From a virus: 45,030 bases of DNA. Below the pieces are notes generated by a model. That model ran no database searches. It worked only from the letters and a program-made list of their open reading frames with translations, and was not told where the DNA came from. Position numbers and translations under genes: made by a program. Shown in pieces: positions 6,779-15,187 of the stretch; the first letter of the stretch is position 1, and each line of letters begins with the position of its first letter. The stretch spans positions 1 to 45,030 of IMG/VR virus record IMGVR_UViG_3300035138_000207, one strand, 5' to 3'.

Positions 6779-7320
6779 ATAATAAAATGAGACCATTGCT
6801 TCCCGAAAACGAACGCCAAAACAAAATACAAGGCTTCATCAAATGCGTTGATATCATCGAATCCCTCCATCTTGAATATTACCTTGGCGGCAACATCCTG
6901 CTTGATATATTCCGGGAAAAGGATATATCAAACTGGCCTTACGGCATAGCAATAAATTTTAAATATGAAGAACTGCTGGAAAAAGGCGCTGATCTGAAAA
7001 GAGAATTGAAGCTGGCAGGTTTCAGGGTTGTAAAGAACAGCCTTAAGCTAAGATTTAAAATAAATGCCTACTGGGGCGAAAGACTTTACGAACTGGCAGG
7101 CTGGTATAAAAAGAACAATGACAGGATCCGGGCGAAATATGTTCTGCCTGGTAAATTATTTACTCCAGGTCATTATGAAAATTTATTAAACAGAAAATAC
7201 CAGACTTTTAATCCGCCCGTTGAATACCTGGAATTCCGGTTCGGAAAAGACTGGAAAATCCCGAACAGGAGTTCTAAACGGTCAGCCTTTGAAAATTCGC
7301 AATACTGGAGAAAAAGATGA
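6763..7320 (+). CDS. LicD-like nucleotidyltransferase-fold protein, degenerate
   Basis: This 185-residue protein resembles LicD/fukutin-related phosphotransferases in layout: LEYYLGGNILLDIFRE near residues 32-47, where LicD has GTLLG..R, and PVEYLEFRFGKDWKIP near 152-167, where LicD ends with YLE..YG..W..P. LicD proteins attach phosphorylcholine or ribitol phosphate to glycans. The acidic DDID metal motif is not visible (GIAINF lies in its place), so activity is uncertain. It begins within the end of the preceding gene, with an alternative ATG at 6787, and its stop overlaps the next start. Confidence 0.45.
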   Translation: MDKGINNKMRPLLPENERQNKIQGFIKCVDIIESLHLEYYLGGNILLDIFREKDISNWPYGIAINFKYEELLEKGADLKRELKLAGFRVVKNSLKLRFKINAYWGERLYELAGWYKKNNDRIRAKYVLPGKLFTPGHYENLLNRKYQTFNPPVEYLEFRFGKDWKIPNRSSKRSAFENSQYWRKR

Positions 7321-8126
7321 AAGATAAATTACCCGTATATATTCTTATCCGCACATCCAAAAGGCCTTTATTTTTCAGAATCATGATGAATTCCATAAAA
7401 AAGCAGACATATCCGAATATTGTAACAATAGTACATACCGACGATTCTGAAGACAATTATATCGAAGGCGATATTATCATTAAGTCGAAGAGGGACATTT
7501 CCCTCGGAAGAGGGCATTATAATTTATACTGCAACAAGCTGCTTGACGCAATTCCGGACGGCCCGGGCTGGTATCATTTCATTGACGATGATGACATGTA
7601 TGCGGGACCGGATGTAATCGAAAGATTCGTTGCCGCAAGCAGGGAAAATTTTATCAATGTCGCGAGAACGCATAGGGGCGGAAATATAATCTGGCCGAAA
7701 TCATGGGGGGCGCAGAGGTCGTTCCAGTCCGAATGTTTTCTATTGCATACAATGCATAAAAATAAAGCAAGATGGTGGAGTAAAACCGGCGGAGATCATA
7801 ACTATAGTTTACAGTTAACCAACATGCTTGAGATTAACTGGATCGAAAATTTGATAGTATGCACTGCCCTGGACGGCAAGGGTAGGGGGTGGAGATTTGA
7901 TTTGAATGAATCAAAGGCAAAAAAAGAATATTATAAACAAATCAGATCAAATAAAGAGCCTAAAAAAGATGACGGCAAAATGGTCGAAGTTATTTTTAAA
8001 AGGCGCGTCACTGGCAGGAGCTCCCAGCGCGGAAGGGTCGGGGAAATAAAGATCATTCCGAGATATTATGCTGAAAAACTACTAAGATATTCGCCTCCGA
8101 AAGTCAAAATTTTAAAAGAGGTGTAA
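7317..8126 (+). CDS. family 2-like glycosyltransferase
   Basis: This 269-residue protein begins with a GT2 pattern (PVYILIRTSKRPLFFRIMMNSIKKQTYPN), and the metal-binding acidic cluster is FIDDDDMYAG near residues 93-102. No membrane helix is present. It would transfer a sugar from a nucleotide donor. With the genes from 4503 on, it forms a cargo module inside the late operon, between terminase and head genes. The C-terminal 60 residues are basic and could bind a polyanionic acceptor or DNA. It starts in an ATGA overlap and is followed by a new promoter. Confidence 0.7.
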   Translation: MKDKLPVYILIRTSKRPLFFRIMMNSIKKQTYPNIVTIVHTDDSEDNYIEGDIIIKSKRDISLGRGHYNLYCNKLLDAIPDGPGWYHFIDDDDMYAGPDVIERFVAASRENFINVARTHRGGNIIWPKSWGAQRSFQSECFLLHTMHKNKARWWSKTGGDHNYSLQLTNMLEINWIENLIVCTALDGKGRGWRFDLNESKAKKEYYKQIRSNKEPKKDDGKMVEVIFKRRVTGRSSQRGRVGEIKIIPRYYAEKLLRYSPPKVKILKEV

Positions 8127-8132
8127 AAACAA

Positions 8133-8161
8133 TTGACAAAATGAATTTATAATAATACTTT
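8133..8161 (+). promoter_or_regulatory. sigma-70-type promoter
   Basis: TTGACA at 8133-8138 and TACTTT at 8156-8161 are separated by 17 bases. The predicted transcription start is close to 8168, immediately before the ATG at 8170. Together with the terminator at 8359-8393 it delimits a separate unit of roughly 225 bases inside the late operon. Confidence 0.55.
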
Positions 8162-8169
8162 TTGAATAA

Positions 8170-8328
8170 ATGGAAAAAATCGAAATCGACCTGGCAGAAC
8201 AGAAATTAAAAGATGTCACTCTTGAAATAATGAAGCATCTTGACCGCAATGTTCACATTGAAATAAACGGGGAAAATCAAAGTAAATCAATTATTGTAAA
8301 GCTGAATTTGACAAAAAGATTTAAATAA
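8170..8328 (+). CDS. small acidic/basic protein in its own transcription unit
   Basis: This 52-residue reading frame (MEKIEIDLAEQKLKDV...) alternates charged residues; it has a helix-like first half and a strand-rich end (SIIVKLNL). No Shine-Dalgarno site precedes the ATG. If transcription starts near 8168 the message would be almost leaderless. The alternative is that the unit is a small RNA and this frame is incidental. No family recognised. Confidence 0.4.
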   Translation: MEKIEIDLAEQKLKDVTLEIMKHLDRNVHIEINGENQSKSIIVKLNLTKRFK

Positions 8329-8358
8329 TTATATATATCGGTAATCGTTGAAACATAC

Positions 8359-8393
8359 AGCCGGTAGCTCATAAGGGGTTACCGGCTTTTTTT
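8359..8393 (+). terminator. intrinsic terminator
   Basis: An 8-bp perfect stem AGCCGGTA (8359-8366) and TACCGGCT (8380-8387) encloses a 13-base loop and is followed by seven T residues. It ends the small unit at 8133-8393. The head genes begin 14 bases later, so late transcription must read through or be antiterminated. Confidence 0.85.
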
Positions 8394-8406
8394 ATGGGTA
8401 AAATTT

Positions 8407-8646
8407 ATGACGGCAGCAGAAAAGGCGGCAAGGATAATCGAAGTCGAAGCGGAAATTGCGGAGATCGATACCGCTTTATCCCATATCCGGAAGGCAGGCC
8501 AGTCGTATACTATCAATTCCGGGGGATCTATCCGTACCGTAACGCTTGCGGATTACGATAAATTAAAAAATGATCGGGCGGATTTAAAGCATGAGCTCGC
8601 ATCGCTTAACGGAAACAAGGCAATGCGCGTCCGGCCGGGATGGTAA
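8407..8646 (+). CDS. gpW-like head-tail joining protein
   Basis: This 79-residue protein has two long helices separated by a beta-hairpin segment (GQSYTINSGGSIRTVTLADYDKL), the layout of lambda gpW and of small proteins that precede portals in related phages. gpW closes filled heads and forms part of the connector. It ends directly at the portal start codon (TAA ATG). The assignment rests mainly on position, length and fold pattern. Confidence 0.6.
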   Translation: MTAAEKAARIIEVEAEIAEIDTALSHIRKAGQSYTINSGGSIRTVTLADYDKLKNDRADLKHELASLNGNKAMRVRPGW

Positions 8647-10125
8647 ATGATCGTAGTTATAAATAACGGCAAGGCCACGCCGCTCAGACGCGGAAAGCAG
8701 ATGACCGGGGAAAAAATACCTGGCGATCTCAAGTCATGGGATCATATGGGCACGGATCCGAACGAGTTGCTGCTATGGTCTTACGATATTTTATCGGAAA
8801 GATCGACGACTCTTTACCATACGCATCCGCCGGTAGCCGGGGCTATAAACAAGCTGACAAATTACGCGATAGGAAATGGGAATGTCTTCCGATCCCAGCC
8901 GGACTGGGAAATCCTGGAAATTAAAAAAGATTACGCGAAGGATTGGGGAATGCGTTTTCAGAAGCTTGTACATTATACATTCAAGCTGCTGAATTATTAC
9001 GAAAAACAATCTCTGCTTTTCAGGACCGCCCTGGTAATGGGAGATTCCCTGCTTATATTCGACAGAAATTCAAAACCGTTCGGAATGCCGTTCGACCTGG
9101 TCGAATCGGGAGGTGACCAGATTAGTTTTCAGGCAAAGGGGACTACGCTTGGCATATATCATGACGGACTTCTGCGCAGGCAGGGAGTAGCGCTTTATGG
9201 CAAGCAGGAAAAAACGCCTTTCACCGACGAGAATGGCGATCAGAACATTATCCAGTTTTACCTGAAGCTGATAGCCAGACAATTACGGGGTTATCCCGCG
9301 GCATACAGGATCATTGCCGCAGCAAAGAACAATGACAGATGGTGGGATGCCACGCTCGCGAGAGCCGTACTTGAAGCGACTATTTTTGCAAGCGTTAAAG
9401 AACAAAATGCCGGCGATACCAATTTGCAAATGGAAGCCCTGCATGACGCGTTATATAACGAAAACGGAAACAAGGCAAATACACTGGAACGGGAGAACGT
9501 ATACGATATCGGCGCCGGAAACATCCTCAGCTATGGAAAAAATGCGGGACCGATAGAATTTTCCGACCTGAAAACGCCTTCAGGCAATTTTGATAAAATG
9601 CAGGCTGCCTATATCGATATGGTCGGAATGGCCACGGATGTGCCTCCCGAATATGTTTTGTCAAAGTACAATACAAGCTACACAGCTCATAAAGGCGCAG
9701 GCAACGACTTTATCCGTTCATACATGCAGAAAAGAAATAGGTTTAATTACAACGTAGACCGGCCGGTAATAAGGGAACTGGCTAAATATTTTTTTATGGC
9801 CGGTTTGATAGAAATGCCTAATCCGAAATTTTTTACAAGTGCCATAATACAGGAAGCGACGATTGCCGGTAAATTTATCGGTCCGGTACCTGGACATATC
9901 AATCCGCTGCAGGAAGTAAACGCAAATGTAAAGGCAGTGGATAACGCTTTTGAATTGCGGTCGGATATCGCGGCGCAGTATGGCAACGAGTGGGACAATG
10001 CTATCGAGGAATGGCAGATCGAAGAGGATGAATTCCGGAAAAAAAAGCCGCAGATACAGGCCCAGATAATCGGGCAGGAAATGGATGAGGCCGATCTGAA
10101 TAAAAATAAAGGAGACGATGAATGA
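8647..10125 (+). CDS. portal protein (lambda gpB family)
   Basis: At 492 residues this fits lambda-type portals (533 in lambda). Recognisable parts are HTHPPVAGAINKLTNYAIGNG near residues 57-77, the central LIARQLRGYPAAYRIIAAAKN region near 208-228, and YKLSxYNTSYT-like SKYNTSYTAHKGAGNDF near 337-353, all typical of the family. The portal forms the dodecameric DNA entry channel at one capsid vertex and docks terminase. Its stop overlaps the start of the protease gene by four bases. Confidence 0.92.
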   Translation: MIVVINNGKATPLRRGKQMTGEKIPGDLKSWDHMGTDPNELLLWSYDILSERSTTLYHTHPPVAGAINKLTNYAIGNGNVFRSQPDWEILEIKKDYAKDWGMRFQKLVHYTFKLLNYYEKQSLLFRTALVMGDSLLIFDRNSKPFGMPFDLVESGGDQISFQAKGTTLGIYHDGLLRRQGVALYGKQEKTPFTDENGDQNIIQFYLKLIARQLRGYPAAYRIIAAAKNNDRWWDATLARAVLEATIFASVKEQNAGDTNLQMEALHDALYNENGNKANTLERENVYDIGAGNILSYGKNAGPIEFSDLKTPSGNFDKMQAAYIDMVGMATDVPPEYVLSKYNTSYTAHKGAGNDFIRSYMQKRNRFNYNVDRPVIRELAKYFFMAGLIEMPNPKFFTSAIIQEATIAGKFIGPVPGHINPLQEVNANVKAVDNAFELRSDIAAQYGNEWDNAIEEWQIEEDEFRKKKPQIQAQIIGQEMDEADLNKNKGDDE

Positions 10126-11267
10126 AAACCATATATTTATCAGGTGTTGTAGGCTGGGATATAACTGCGGACAGGATAAGGGAACAGGCCGATATGAAAT
10201 CCCAGGAAAAACTCCGGGTAATAGTAAATTCTCCCGGCGGTTACGTTGACGACGCGTTTGAAATATATGATTTGTTTCAGACATACAAAGGCGAGATTGA
10301 ATTCGTAATAATGGCTTATGCGGCCAGCGCGATGAGTTACATTGTAATGTCCGGCGATAAAATATCCGCGTTCAAAAATTCAATCTGGATGGCACATAAA
10401 GTTCAGAGTATAGCTATCGGCGATGATGATGACATGTTCCGAGAGGGAAACATTTCAAAGGGTATGAATAACATTCTCGCCGAAGCATACGCGAAAAGGC
10501 TTTCGGGCAGCAGGGAAGAAATCCTGGCAAAAATGAAAAATGAAATATGGGCTATCGGATGGGAACAACTCACTGACGCAGGCCTGATTGACAATGTGAT
10601 CGATAATCCGGAAGAACTGGAAATCCCGGATATCAAGGAAGATGAAAAGGAGGAATTATTCCTGTCCGTGACGGATAATATCGAAACGGAAAAATTATTC
10701 GCGGCCGCAAAAACAAAGGTAATCGCCGTTCAAAACAAGATCCGCAAGGATGAAGAACGGATGAAAGAAAGCATTCAGAAAGCTGCCGCATTTATAAAGG
10801 ATTTAAATCCGGTTAAACCGGAAAATAATAAAAAACTGGAGGCAAACATGAATTTGCAAGAATTTTTAAAAGCTAATCCGGATGCCAAGGCCGAGTTTGA
10901 CGAAGCCCTCCGAGCGGCCAGGGAGGAAGGACAGGCTTTAGGTTCCGCCGATGTGAACGCGGAAAGGCAGAGAATCTTTAACATGCTCAGGGATTCCGGG
11001 ACTGCCGTAACGAAGGAATTGGCAGATGCCATTAACCAGGGCACGCCTGACCTGGAGTTCGCAAGGGCGGAACTTCAGAGGCAGAGGGCTAAGCGCGATA
11101 AAACGGACGGTATTGACTTCGGAACGCTTGTTGTTAACCAGACTCCGGGCGAACAGGATAAAAAGACTGCCGGCGAGCTGAAGAACAAAAAAAAGTCGGA
11201 CGAGGAGTTCGACAAGGAAACGGATGCAATGATTTCCAAAATTAACGAGGTCGGAGGTAAAAAATAA
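10122..11267 (+). CDS. ClpP-like prohead protease fused to scaffold
   Basis: In this 381-residue protein the N-terminal 170 residues form a ClpP/S14-like fold: oxyanion-loop NSPGG at residues 36-40, nucleophile in AYAASAMS (Ser69), and histidine in IWMAHK (His92). Residues 180-381 are highly charged and helical, as expected for scaffold. This matches lambda gpC, whose 3' half also encodes scaffold Nu3. An internal start with a strong ribosome site produces the scaffold alone (see next entry). The protease would cleave the portal, scaffold and itself during head maturation. Confidence 0.9.
   Translation: MKTIYLSGVVGWDITADRIREQADMKSQEKLRVIVNSPGGYVDDAFEIYDLFQTYKGEIEFVIMAYAASAMSYIVMSGDKISAFKNSIWMAHKVQSIAIGDDDDMFREGNISKGMNNILAEAYAKRLSGSREEILAKMKNEIWAIGWEQLTDAGLIDNVIDNPEELEIPDIKEDEKEELFLSVTDNIETEKLFAAAKTKVIAVQNKIRKDEERMKESIQKAAAFIKDLNPVKPENNKKLEANMNLQEFLKANPDAKAEFDEALRAAREEGQALGSADVNAERQRIFNMLRDSGTAVTKELADAINQGTPDLEFARAELQRQRAKRDKTDGIDFGTLVVNQTPGEQDKKTAGELKNKKKSDEEFDKETDAMISKINEVGGKK
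10848..11267 (+). CDS. nested scaffold protein (Nu3-like internal start)
   Basis: Within the protease gene, in the same frame, an ATG at 10848 is preceded by CTGGAGGCAAAC, a near-ideal ribosome site seven bases upstream. The 139-residue product begins MNLQEFLKANPDAKAEFDEAL and is almost entirely charged helix, typical of capsid scaffolds. This reproduces the lambda C/Nu3 arrangement. The internal initiation is inferred from the site and from family precedent. Confidence 0.7.
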   Translation: MNLQEFLKANPDAKAEFDEALRAAREEGQALGSADVNAERQRIFNMLRDSGTAVTKELADAINQGTPDLEFARAELQRQRAKRDKTDGIDFGTLVVNQTPGEQDKKTAGELKNKKKSDEEFDKETDAMISKINEVGGKK

Positions 11268-11602
11268 TGAGTACCGAATATTTAACTGAAAATTTGATTG
11301 CAGGTCCCTGCAATACACAGCAGGTCAAGTTCGCGGCAGATACATATTACCGCGGAATGCCGCTTGAATACGATGCCGATAATGACAGGTACCAGTATTA
11401 CGGAACCTCCACAAGCATAATCGCGGGCATTTTCCTTGAGGATGAAAGCCGCGCCATATCCGCGAACGGATACGGATCTATCATCAAGGGCGGCGAAGTG
11501 TACGAAGGCGGCATCGTCGATGACAGCGGCGATGCTTATACGATAACCGAGGACATAATCGACGCATGGGCAAAACTCGGAATTTACATTAAAAGGACAT
11601 AA
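11267..11602 (+). CDS. head decoration protein (lambda gpD-like)
   Basis: This 111-residue protein matches the gpD family in length and pattern: an extended N-terminus, then AGIFLEDESRAISANGYGSIIKGGEV and AWAKLGIYIKRT at the end, corresponding to the beta-tulip fold. Trimers cement the expanded capsid at the quasi-threefold axes. The start overlaps the protease stop (TAATG). Confidence 0.85.
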   Translation: MSTEYLTENLIAGPCNTQQVKFAADTYYRGMPLEYDADNDRYQYYGTSTSIIAGIFLEDESRAISANGYGSIIKGGEVYEGGIVDDSGDAYTITEDIIDAWAKLGIYIKRT

Positions 11603-11616
11603 GGAGGCTAAAAGAA

Positions 11617-12711
11617 ATGGCTGAAGTATTAAATCAATTTACGCGGAGAATGAAAAAGTTTTACGAGGTCATTTACAACGATCTCATGCCGGGAATGAAG
11701 GGAATCGATGAATTCCTTTTTCCGGAGCTGGATATAGATCCTGACAGCAGCGGTTTCGCGCTGGATGAACTCGTAAAAAACGTGCACGGCGTATCTTTCC
11801 GGCGCAGAGGCGAACAATCTGCAGTAAGACCTTATGAAGCCGGAGTCGGTACTATTTACGAGATCGAAAGAGCATCCGAAAAAACGCCGATAACTGAACG
11901 TCTAAGGGATATTGTTATTGCCGGCGGCGAGGAAACGGAAGCATTCAGCTCCCGCGAAGCGCGTTTGATCCGGCAAATCACCAAACAGCATACGGTTGCA
12001 CATAATATAACGCGCTGGAAGTTGTCAATTGATACGATCAGAACCGGGAAATATTCGCCCAAAGGCATTGACGGCCAGGATATAGGTATGGAAATTGATT
12101 TTTCCAGGGATGCGAGCCTTGATATAACATACGATTTTACCGATTCCGGGGCAAAAGTCAATACTGCTCTTAAGGCTCTTTATGATGCGTACAGGGCAAA
12201 AAATGGTTTCGGCACAAATCTTGTATGCCTGATGGGATCTAGCTGGCTGAAACAGTTTGAAGAAGATGACGATGTAATCGAAAACCGCAAGGCAAATTCC
12301 GATAACATACTGGTTACCTCAAATCTAATCCCGCCGGCAATGCAGAATGTACAGGGATTATATCTGGTATCTATGTACAGAGTTCCCGGAGTTGTTTTTC
12401 CGATGTTTATTTGCGCATATGATCCGGATGCTTCCTTTATTGCATATAAAGGCGCTACTGCAACGGCATATGTCCCGGACGATGAATGCCTGATGTTTTC
12501 GTTAAAATCCCCCCGGTATAAAGTACAGAGGGGCGTCGATGTGCTGGATTCAAACGGAAATGCTGCAAGGACTGCCGGCGATATAGTATTTGATGAATTT
12601 ACGGAGAAGGATCCGGTTCAGACATACCTGAGAAGCCAGGCAAGATATGCTTTTATCCCGGCCGATGCGGATCATACGGCCAGATCAACGGGAACTTTCA
12701 GCGAAAGTTAA
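11617..12711 (+). CDS. major capsid protein (lambda gpE family)
   Basis: At 364 residues this is close to lambda gpE (341). It has the order typical of the family: N-terminal arm, TERLRDIVIAGGEETEAFSSREARLIRQIT near 88-117, then a long A-domain with LVSMYRVPGVVFPMFICAY near 250-268 and a C-terminal DVLDSNGNAARTAGDIVFDEFTEKDP segment. A strong ribosome site (AAGGAGGCTAAAAG) supports the start and high expression. Confidence 0.92.
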   Translation: MAEVLNQFTRRMKKFYEVIYNDLMPGMKGIDEFLFPELDIDPDSSGFALDELVKNVHGVSFRRRGEQSAVRPYEAGVGTIYEIERASEKTPITERLRDIVIAGGEETEAFSSREARLIRQITKQHTVAHNITRWKLSIDTIRTGKYSPKGIDGQDIGMEIDFSRDASLDITYDFTDSGAKVNTALKALYDAYRAKNGFGTNLVCLMGSSWLKQFEEDDDVIENRKANSDNILVTSNLIPPAMQNVQGLYLVSMYRVPGVVFPMFICAYDPDASFIAYKGATATAYVPDDECLMFSLKSPRYKVQRGVDVLDSNGNAARTAGDIVFDEFTEKDPVQTYLRSQARYAFIPADADHTARSTGTFSES

Positions 12712-12735
12712 AAGTACATGGCAGGATAGTTAAAT

Positions 12736-13068
12736 ATGACATCAAGTGCGCTGGATATTTACGAATCTCAAAAAGCCGAACAGATGGGAGAGGACGGCCC
12801 TTTCACCGAATCCGCCGTCTTCGATCCGGACGGAGAATATGAGGAAGATATATCCGGCGTATTTGATGATAGTACTATCACGGAAAATAAAGACGCGGGT
12901 AATGTTGAACAAAAAAACAAGCAGCCGAGATTTTCAATTGCCGGTCTGCCTTATGAAAAAACGGTCATGCTGGGAAGGAATATTTATTTATCTTACAGGG
13001 ATGAAACTTACAAGATAGATTTTATAACCGAAGACGAACAGGGACTGCAGGTATTATGGCTGGTTTAA
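12736..13068 (+). CDS. head-tail joining protein candidate
   Basis: The N-terminal half of this 110-residue protein is acidic and probably disordered (many D, E, S). The C-terminal 50 residues are strand-rich (KTVMLGRNIYLSYRDETYKIDFITEDEQGLQVLWLV), as in lambda gpFII-like connector proteins. The position directly after the capsid gene fits a head-completion or joining role. Its end overlaps the next gene by 13 bases. Confidence 0.5.
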   Translation: MTSSALDIYESQKAEQMGEDGPFTESAVFDPDGEYEEDISGVFDDSTITENKDAGNVEQKNKQPRFSIAGLPYEKTVMLGRNIYLSYRDETYKIDFITEDEQGLQVLWLV

Positions 13069-13472
13069 CGATAGATTTTAATGATAAGGCTTTTGAAGCG
13101 CTGCTGAAAGAATTAAAAATATTGTTTCCCGAGATAAGGGCGCAGGCGCTAGGATATGTAGGAAATGAAGGGCGTAAAACTTTAAAAATGAAATTTTTGT
13201 CAGGACAGGAAATCGATTTGCGGGCTTATCCTGTCGATAAAGCAGGCAGGCGTACAATAACTTACAGCGTTGGCAAAGATGCGAGATATGTAAAAATATC
13301 CTCTTATCCCGTAAATCTTTTTGAAAGGGGGCGGCGCCTGAAAAGCGGATCGAAGGAATCCGGAAAACGGATAATTACTAAAAAATTAAAACAAGTAATG
13401 ATGTCGGATATGGCGCGGCTGACAACCGAATTTGATAATAAATATCTGAAAAAAAAGGTAAGCAAATTATAA
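13056..13472 (+). CDS. tail completion protein (gpZ/HK97 gp10-like)
   Basis: This 138-residue basic protein has an N-terminal helix pair (FEALLKELKILFPEIRAQALGYVGNEGRKTL) and a central YSVGKDARYVKISSYPVNLFERGRRL. The LFERGRR pattern recurs in HK97-gp10 and lambda-gpZ-like proteins, which complete the tail end before head joining. It overlaps the next start by one base. Assignment by pattern and gene order. Confidence 0.6.
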   Translation: MAGLTIDFNDKAFEALLKELKILFPEIRAQALGYVGNEGRKTLKMKFLSGQEIDLRAYPVDKAGRRTITYSVGKDARYVKISSYPVNLFERGRRLKSGSKESGKRIITKKLKQVMMSDMARLTTEFDNKYLKKKVSKL

Positions 13473-13879
13473 TGCGGGATTTCGATGAAATATTAAACCA
13501 GCTGAAATCCGACCTGGAAGCCGATATACCGGCATTGCTGGCAGCCGAATCGTTAGATGATTTTGCCGAATATAAAATCGGCGGAAGCAAGAATCCAGAT
13601 GAGACAGGACTTTTTGTTTACCTGGAAAACGGCAGGTTAAGCGTTGATCTGGATAGATTGACCGTTATTGTCCAGCTGCAACTGCATAAAGTGGAAGAAA
13701 TCGACTCGGCTAAATACGCATCTGCGGTATCGAATTATCTTCTGGATTATGATTCTGGGCGCATAGGATTTGCGTCATTGGATGAAATAGAAGTCGACAG
13801 CTGGCCTATTGAAAAAAACCAGACAGCATTCGTTTATATAGTATGTACATGGTTTGATGAAAAGGACAGCTGCGATTAA
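13472..13879 (+). CDS. tail terminator candidate (gpU-like position)
   Basis: This 135-residue acidic protein begins with a helix, followed by alternating strands (LTVIVQLQLHKVEEIDSAKYASAVSNYLLDY), a layout seen in tail terminator proteins that cap the tail tube and fix its length. It lies between the completion protein and the tail tube, where lambda has gpU. No specific motif confirms it. Confidence 0.5.
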   Translation: MRDFDEILNQLKSDLEADIPALLAAESLDDFAEYKIGGSKNPDETGLFVYLENGRLSVDLDRLTVIVQLQLHKVEEIDSAKYASAVSNYLLDYDSGRIGFASLDEIEVDSWPIEKNQTAFVYIVCTWFDEKDSCD

Positions 13880-13895
13880 GGAGAAGGAGAAAATC

Positions 13896-14105
13896 ATGAA
13901 AAAGAAAACAGTCTCAAAATGCGGGGCAAGGTTGAATTTCGACAAGGAAAAATATATCAGGGAATTCAACGAAAAAAAGGAAACAAAAAAAAAGACAACA
14001 GCAAGGAATCGGGGAAAAAATGCGGTTCCTGAAAAAATAGATAATGATGTCGTCGGCATCATTGATTTTGAAAAAACCGAAAAAGAGGTAGTAAACTATG
14101 AGTAA
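13896..14105 (+). CDS. small lysine-rich protein of the tail operon
   Basis: This 69-residue protein starts after an AAGGAGAAGGAGAAAATC ribosome site; upstream in-frame starts lie inside the preceding gene and are less likely. It is very rich in Lys and Glu (KKETKKKTTARNRGKN), probably disordered, with an acidic strand-like end. Its stop overlaps the tail tube start by eight bases. Function unknown. Confidence 0.6.
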   Translation: MKKKTVSKCGARLNFDKEKYIREFNEKKETKKKTTARNRGKNAVPEKIDNDVVGIIDFEKTEKEVVNYE

Positions 14106-14784
14106 GAAACATAAAGGCGCGGATACTATTCTTTACAACGCGGAAACGGGCACGCTGGTTACGTCAGGAACTCTCGATGATGATTCTTGGTACCGTATCA
14201 AGGCGAAAGCGTCTTCGGGATCTGCATTACCCGGCCTGGCAGTACAGAGTCTTTTCTGCACGCCAAAGAATAGCGGGGATGCGATAACGCTCGCCGAAGG
14301 CGACGAAGTATGGCCGGTTACGCTGACGGAAGTCTGCAAGGCAGACGTGGAAATATCCGGTGAAAAGGGCATTGTCGAAACGACGGATAGCTGTGATTAT
14401 CCCTATGTGGCTAATCTACCGGACGGATTTACGAACCTGTCGGGATCTATCAATACCCTGCTGCGATTTGACGAGGATACTGAAGCCCTTATCGATGTTA
14501 CGCTGGATTTTCTCAGCAAGTTTTACGACATTGTCGAGGACGACGGCGAAGGCACGTACACGCTGACAAGCAAGAATGACGACGATCTTCTCCTGATGAT
14601 TCTGCTGAATAAGGATTCTATCGACCAGGTCGGCGAGATCGAAAACTGGATAATTACCCCGGCTGTGCTGAGCGGCATATCGCAGAATATCCCGTTGAAA
14701 GATGCGCTGAAAGGCGATTACAGCTGGTCGAAAGGCCAGGGGCCTGCGTCAATCTACAAAAAGACAGTTGTAGCTGAGACATAG
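14098..14784 (+). CDS. major tail tube protein
   Basis: At 228 residues this is in the range of lambda gpV (246). It is acidic and strand-rich, with ALPGLAVQSLFCTPKNSGDAITLAEGDEVWPVTLTEVCKADVEISGEKG in the first half, consistent with a tail-tube beta barrel. It precedes two genes with the layout of lambda G and T and then the tape measure, which fixes its role by order. The tube forms hexameric rings through which DNA passes. Confidence 0.75.
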   Translation: MSKKHKGADTILYNAETGTLVTSGTLDDDSWYRIKAKASSGSALPGLAVQSLFCTPKNSGDAITLAEGDEVWPVTLTEVCKADVEISGEKGIVETTDSCDYPYVANLPDGFTNLSGSINTLLRFDEDTEALIDVTLDFLSKFYDIVEDDGEGTYTLTSKNDDDLLLMILLNKDSIDQVGEIENWIITPAVLSGISQNIPLKDALKGDYSWSKGQGPASIYKKTVVAET

Positions 14785-14792
14785 AGGCATTT

Positions 14793-15170
14793 ATGAAATT
14801 AAGATCGATTAAAATAGAGAAAAGGTTTATCCCGGAATGGAATAAAAACAGGGAACTTCCGGCAGCCGAACAGGTAATTATTTACTTCAAGCGTATACCT
14901 GGCACAAGCGAAAAATCAAATTATAAATCCTTTAAGGTCAACCAGAAATCCGACATTGAAATGATATATAACGATCAGATAATGATTGCCGGGCTGGTTG
15001 ACCGTATAGAAAATCTTGAAATAGAAACAGCCGGCGAAACAAAGAAGATCAAAACCGGGCTGGATCTTGCAAATGCGAATAATTCGCTGCTTGGCGATTT
15101 GTTTACCGAGATAAGGGATTATCTGTTTCCGGACGCGGAGGAATTAACCGAGGGGGAATCCGAAGCCTAA
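14793..15170 (+). CDS. tail assembly chaperone (gpG-like)
   Basis: This 125-residue protein lies between tail tube and tape measure with the spacing of lambda gpG. Its C-terminus is acidic (LFPDAEELTEGESEA). In lambda, G and its frameshift product GT wrap the tape measure during tail assembly. A GGGGG run at 15152-15156, four codons before the stop, could allow a -1 shift into the frame of the next gene, which is open across the junction. Confidence 0.6.
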   Translation: MKLRSIKIEKRFIPEWNKNRELPAAEQVIIYFKRIPGTSEKSNYKSFKVNQKSDIEMIYNDQIMIAGLVDRIENLEIETAGETKKIKTGLDLANANNSLLGDLFTEIRDYLFPDAEELTEGESEA

Positions 15171-15187
15171 CAACAATACTAAAACTG

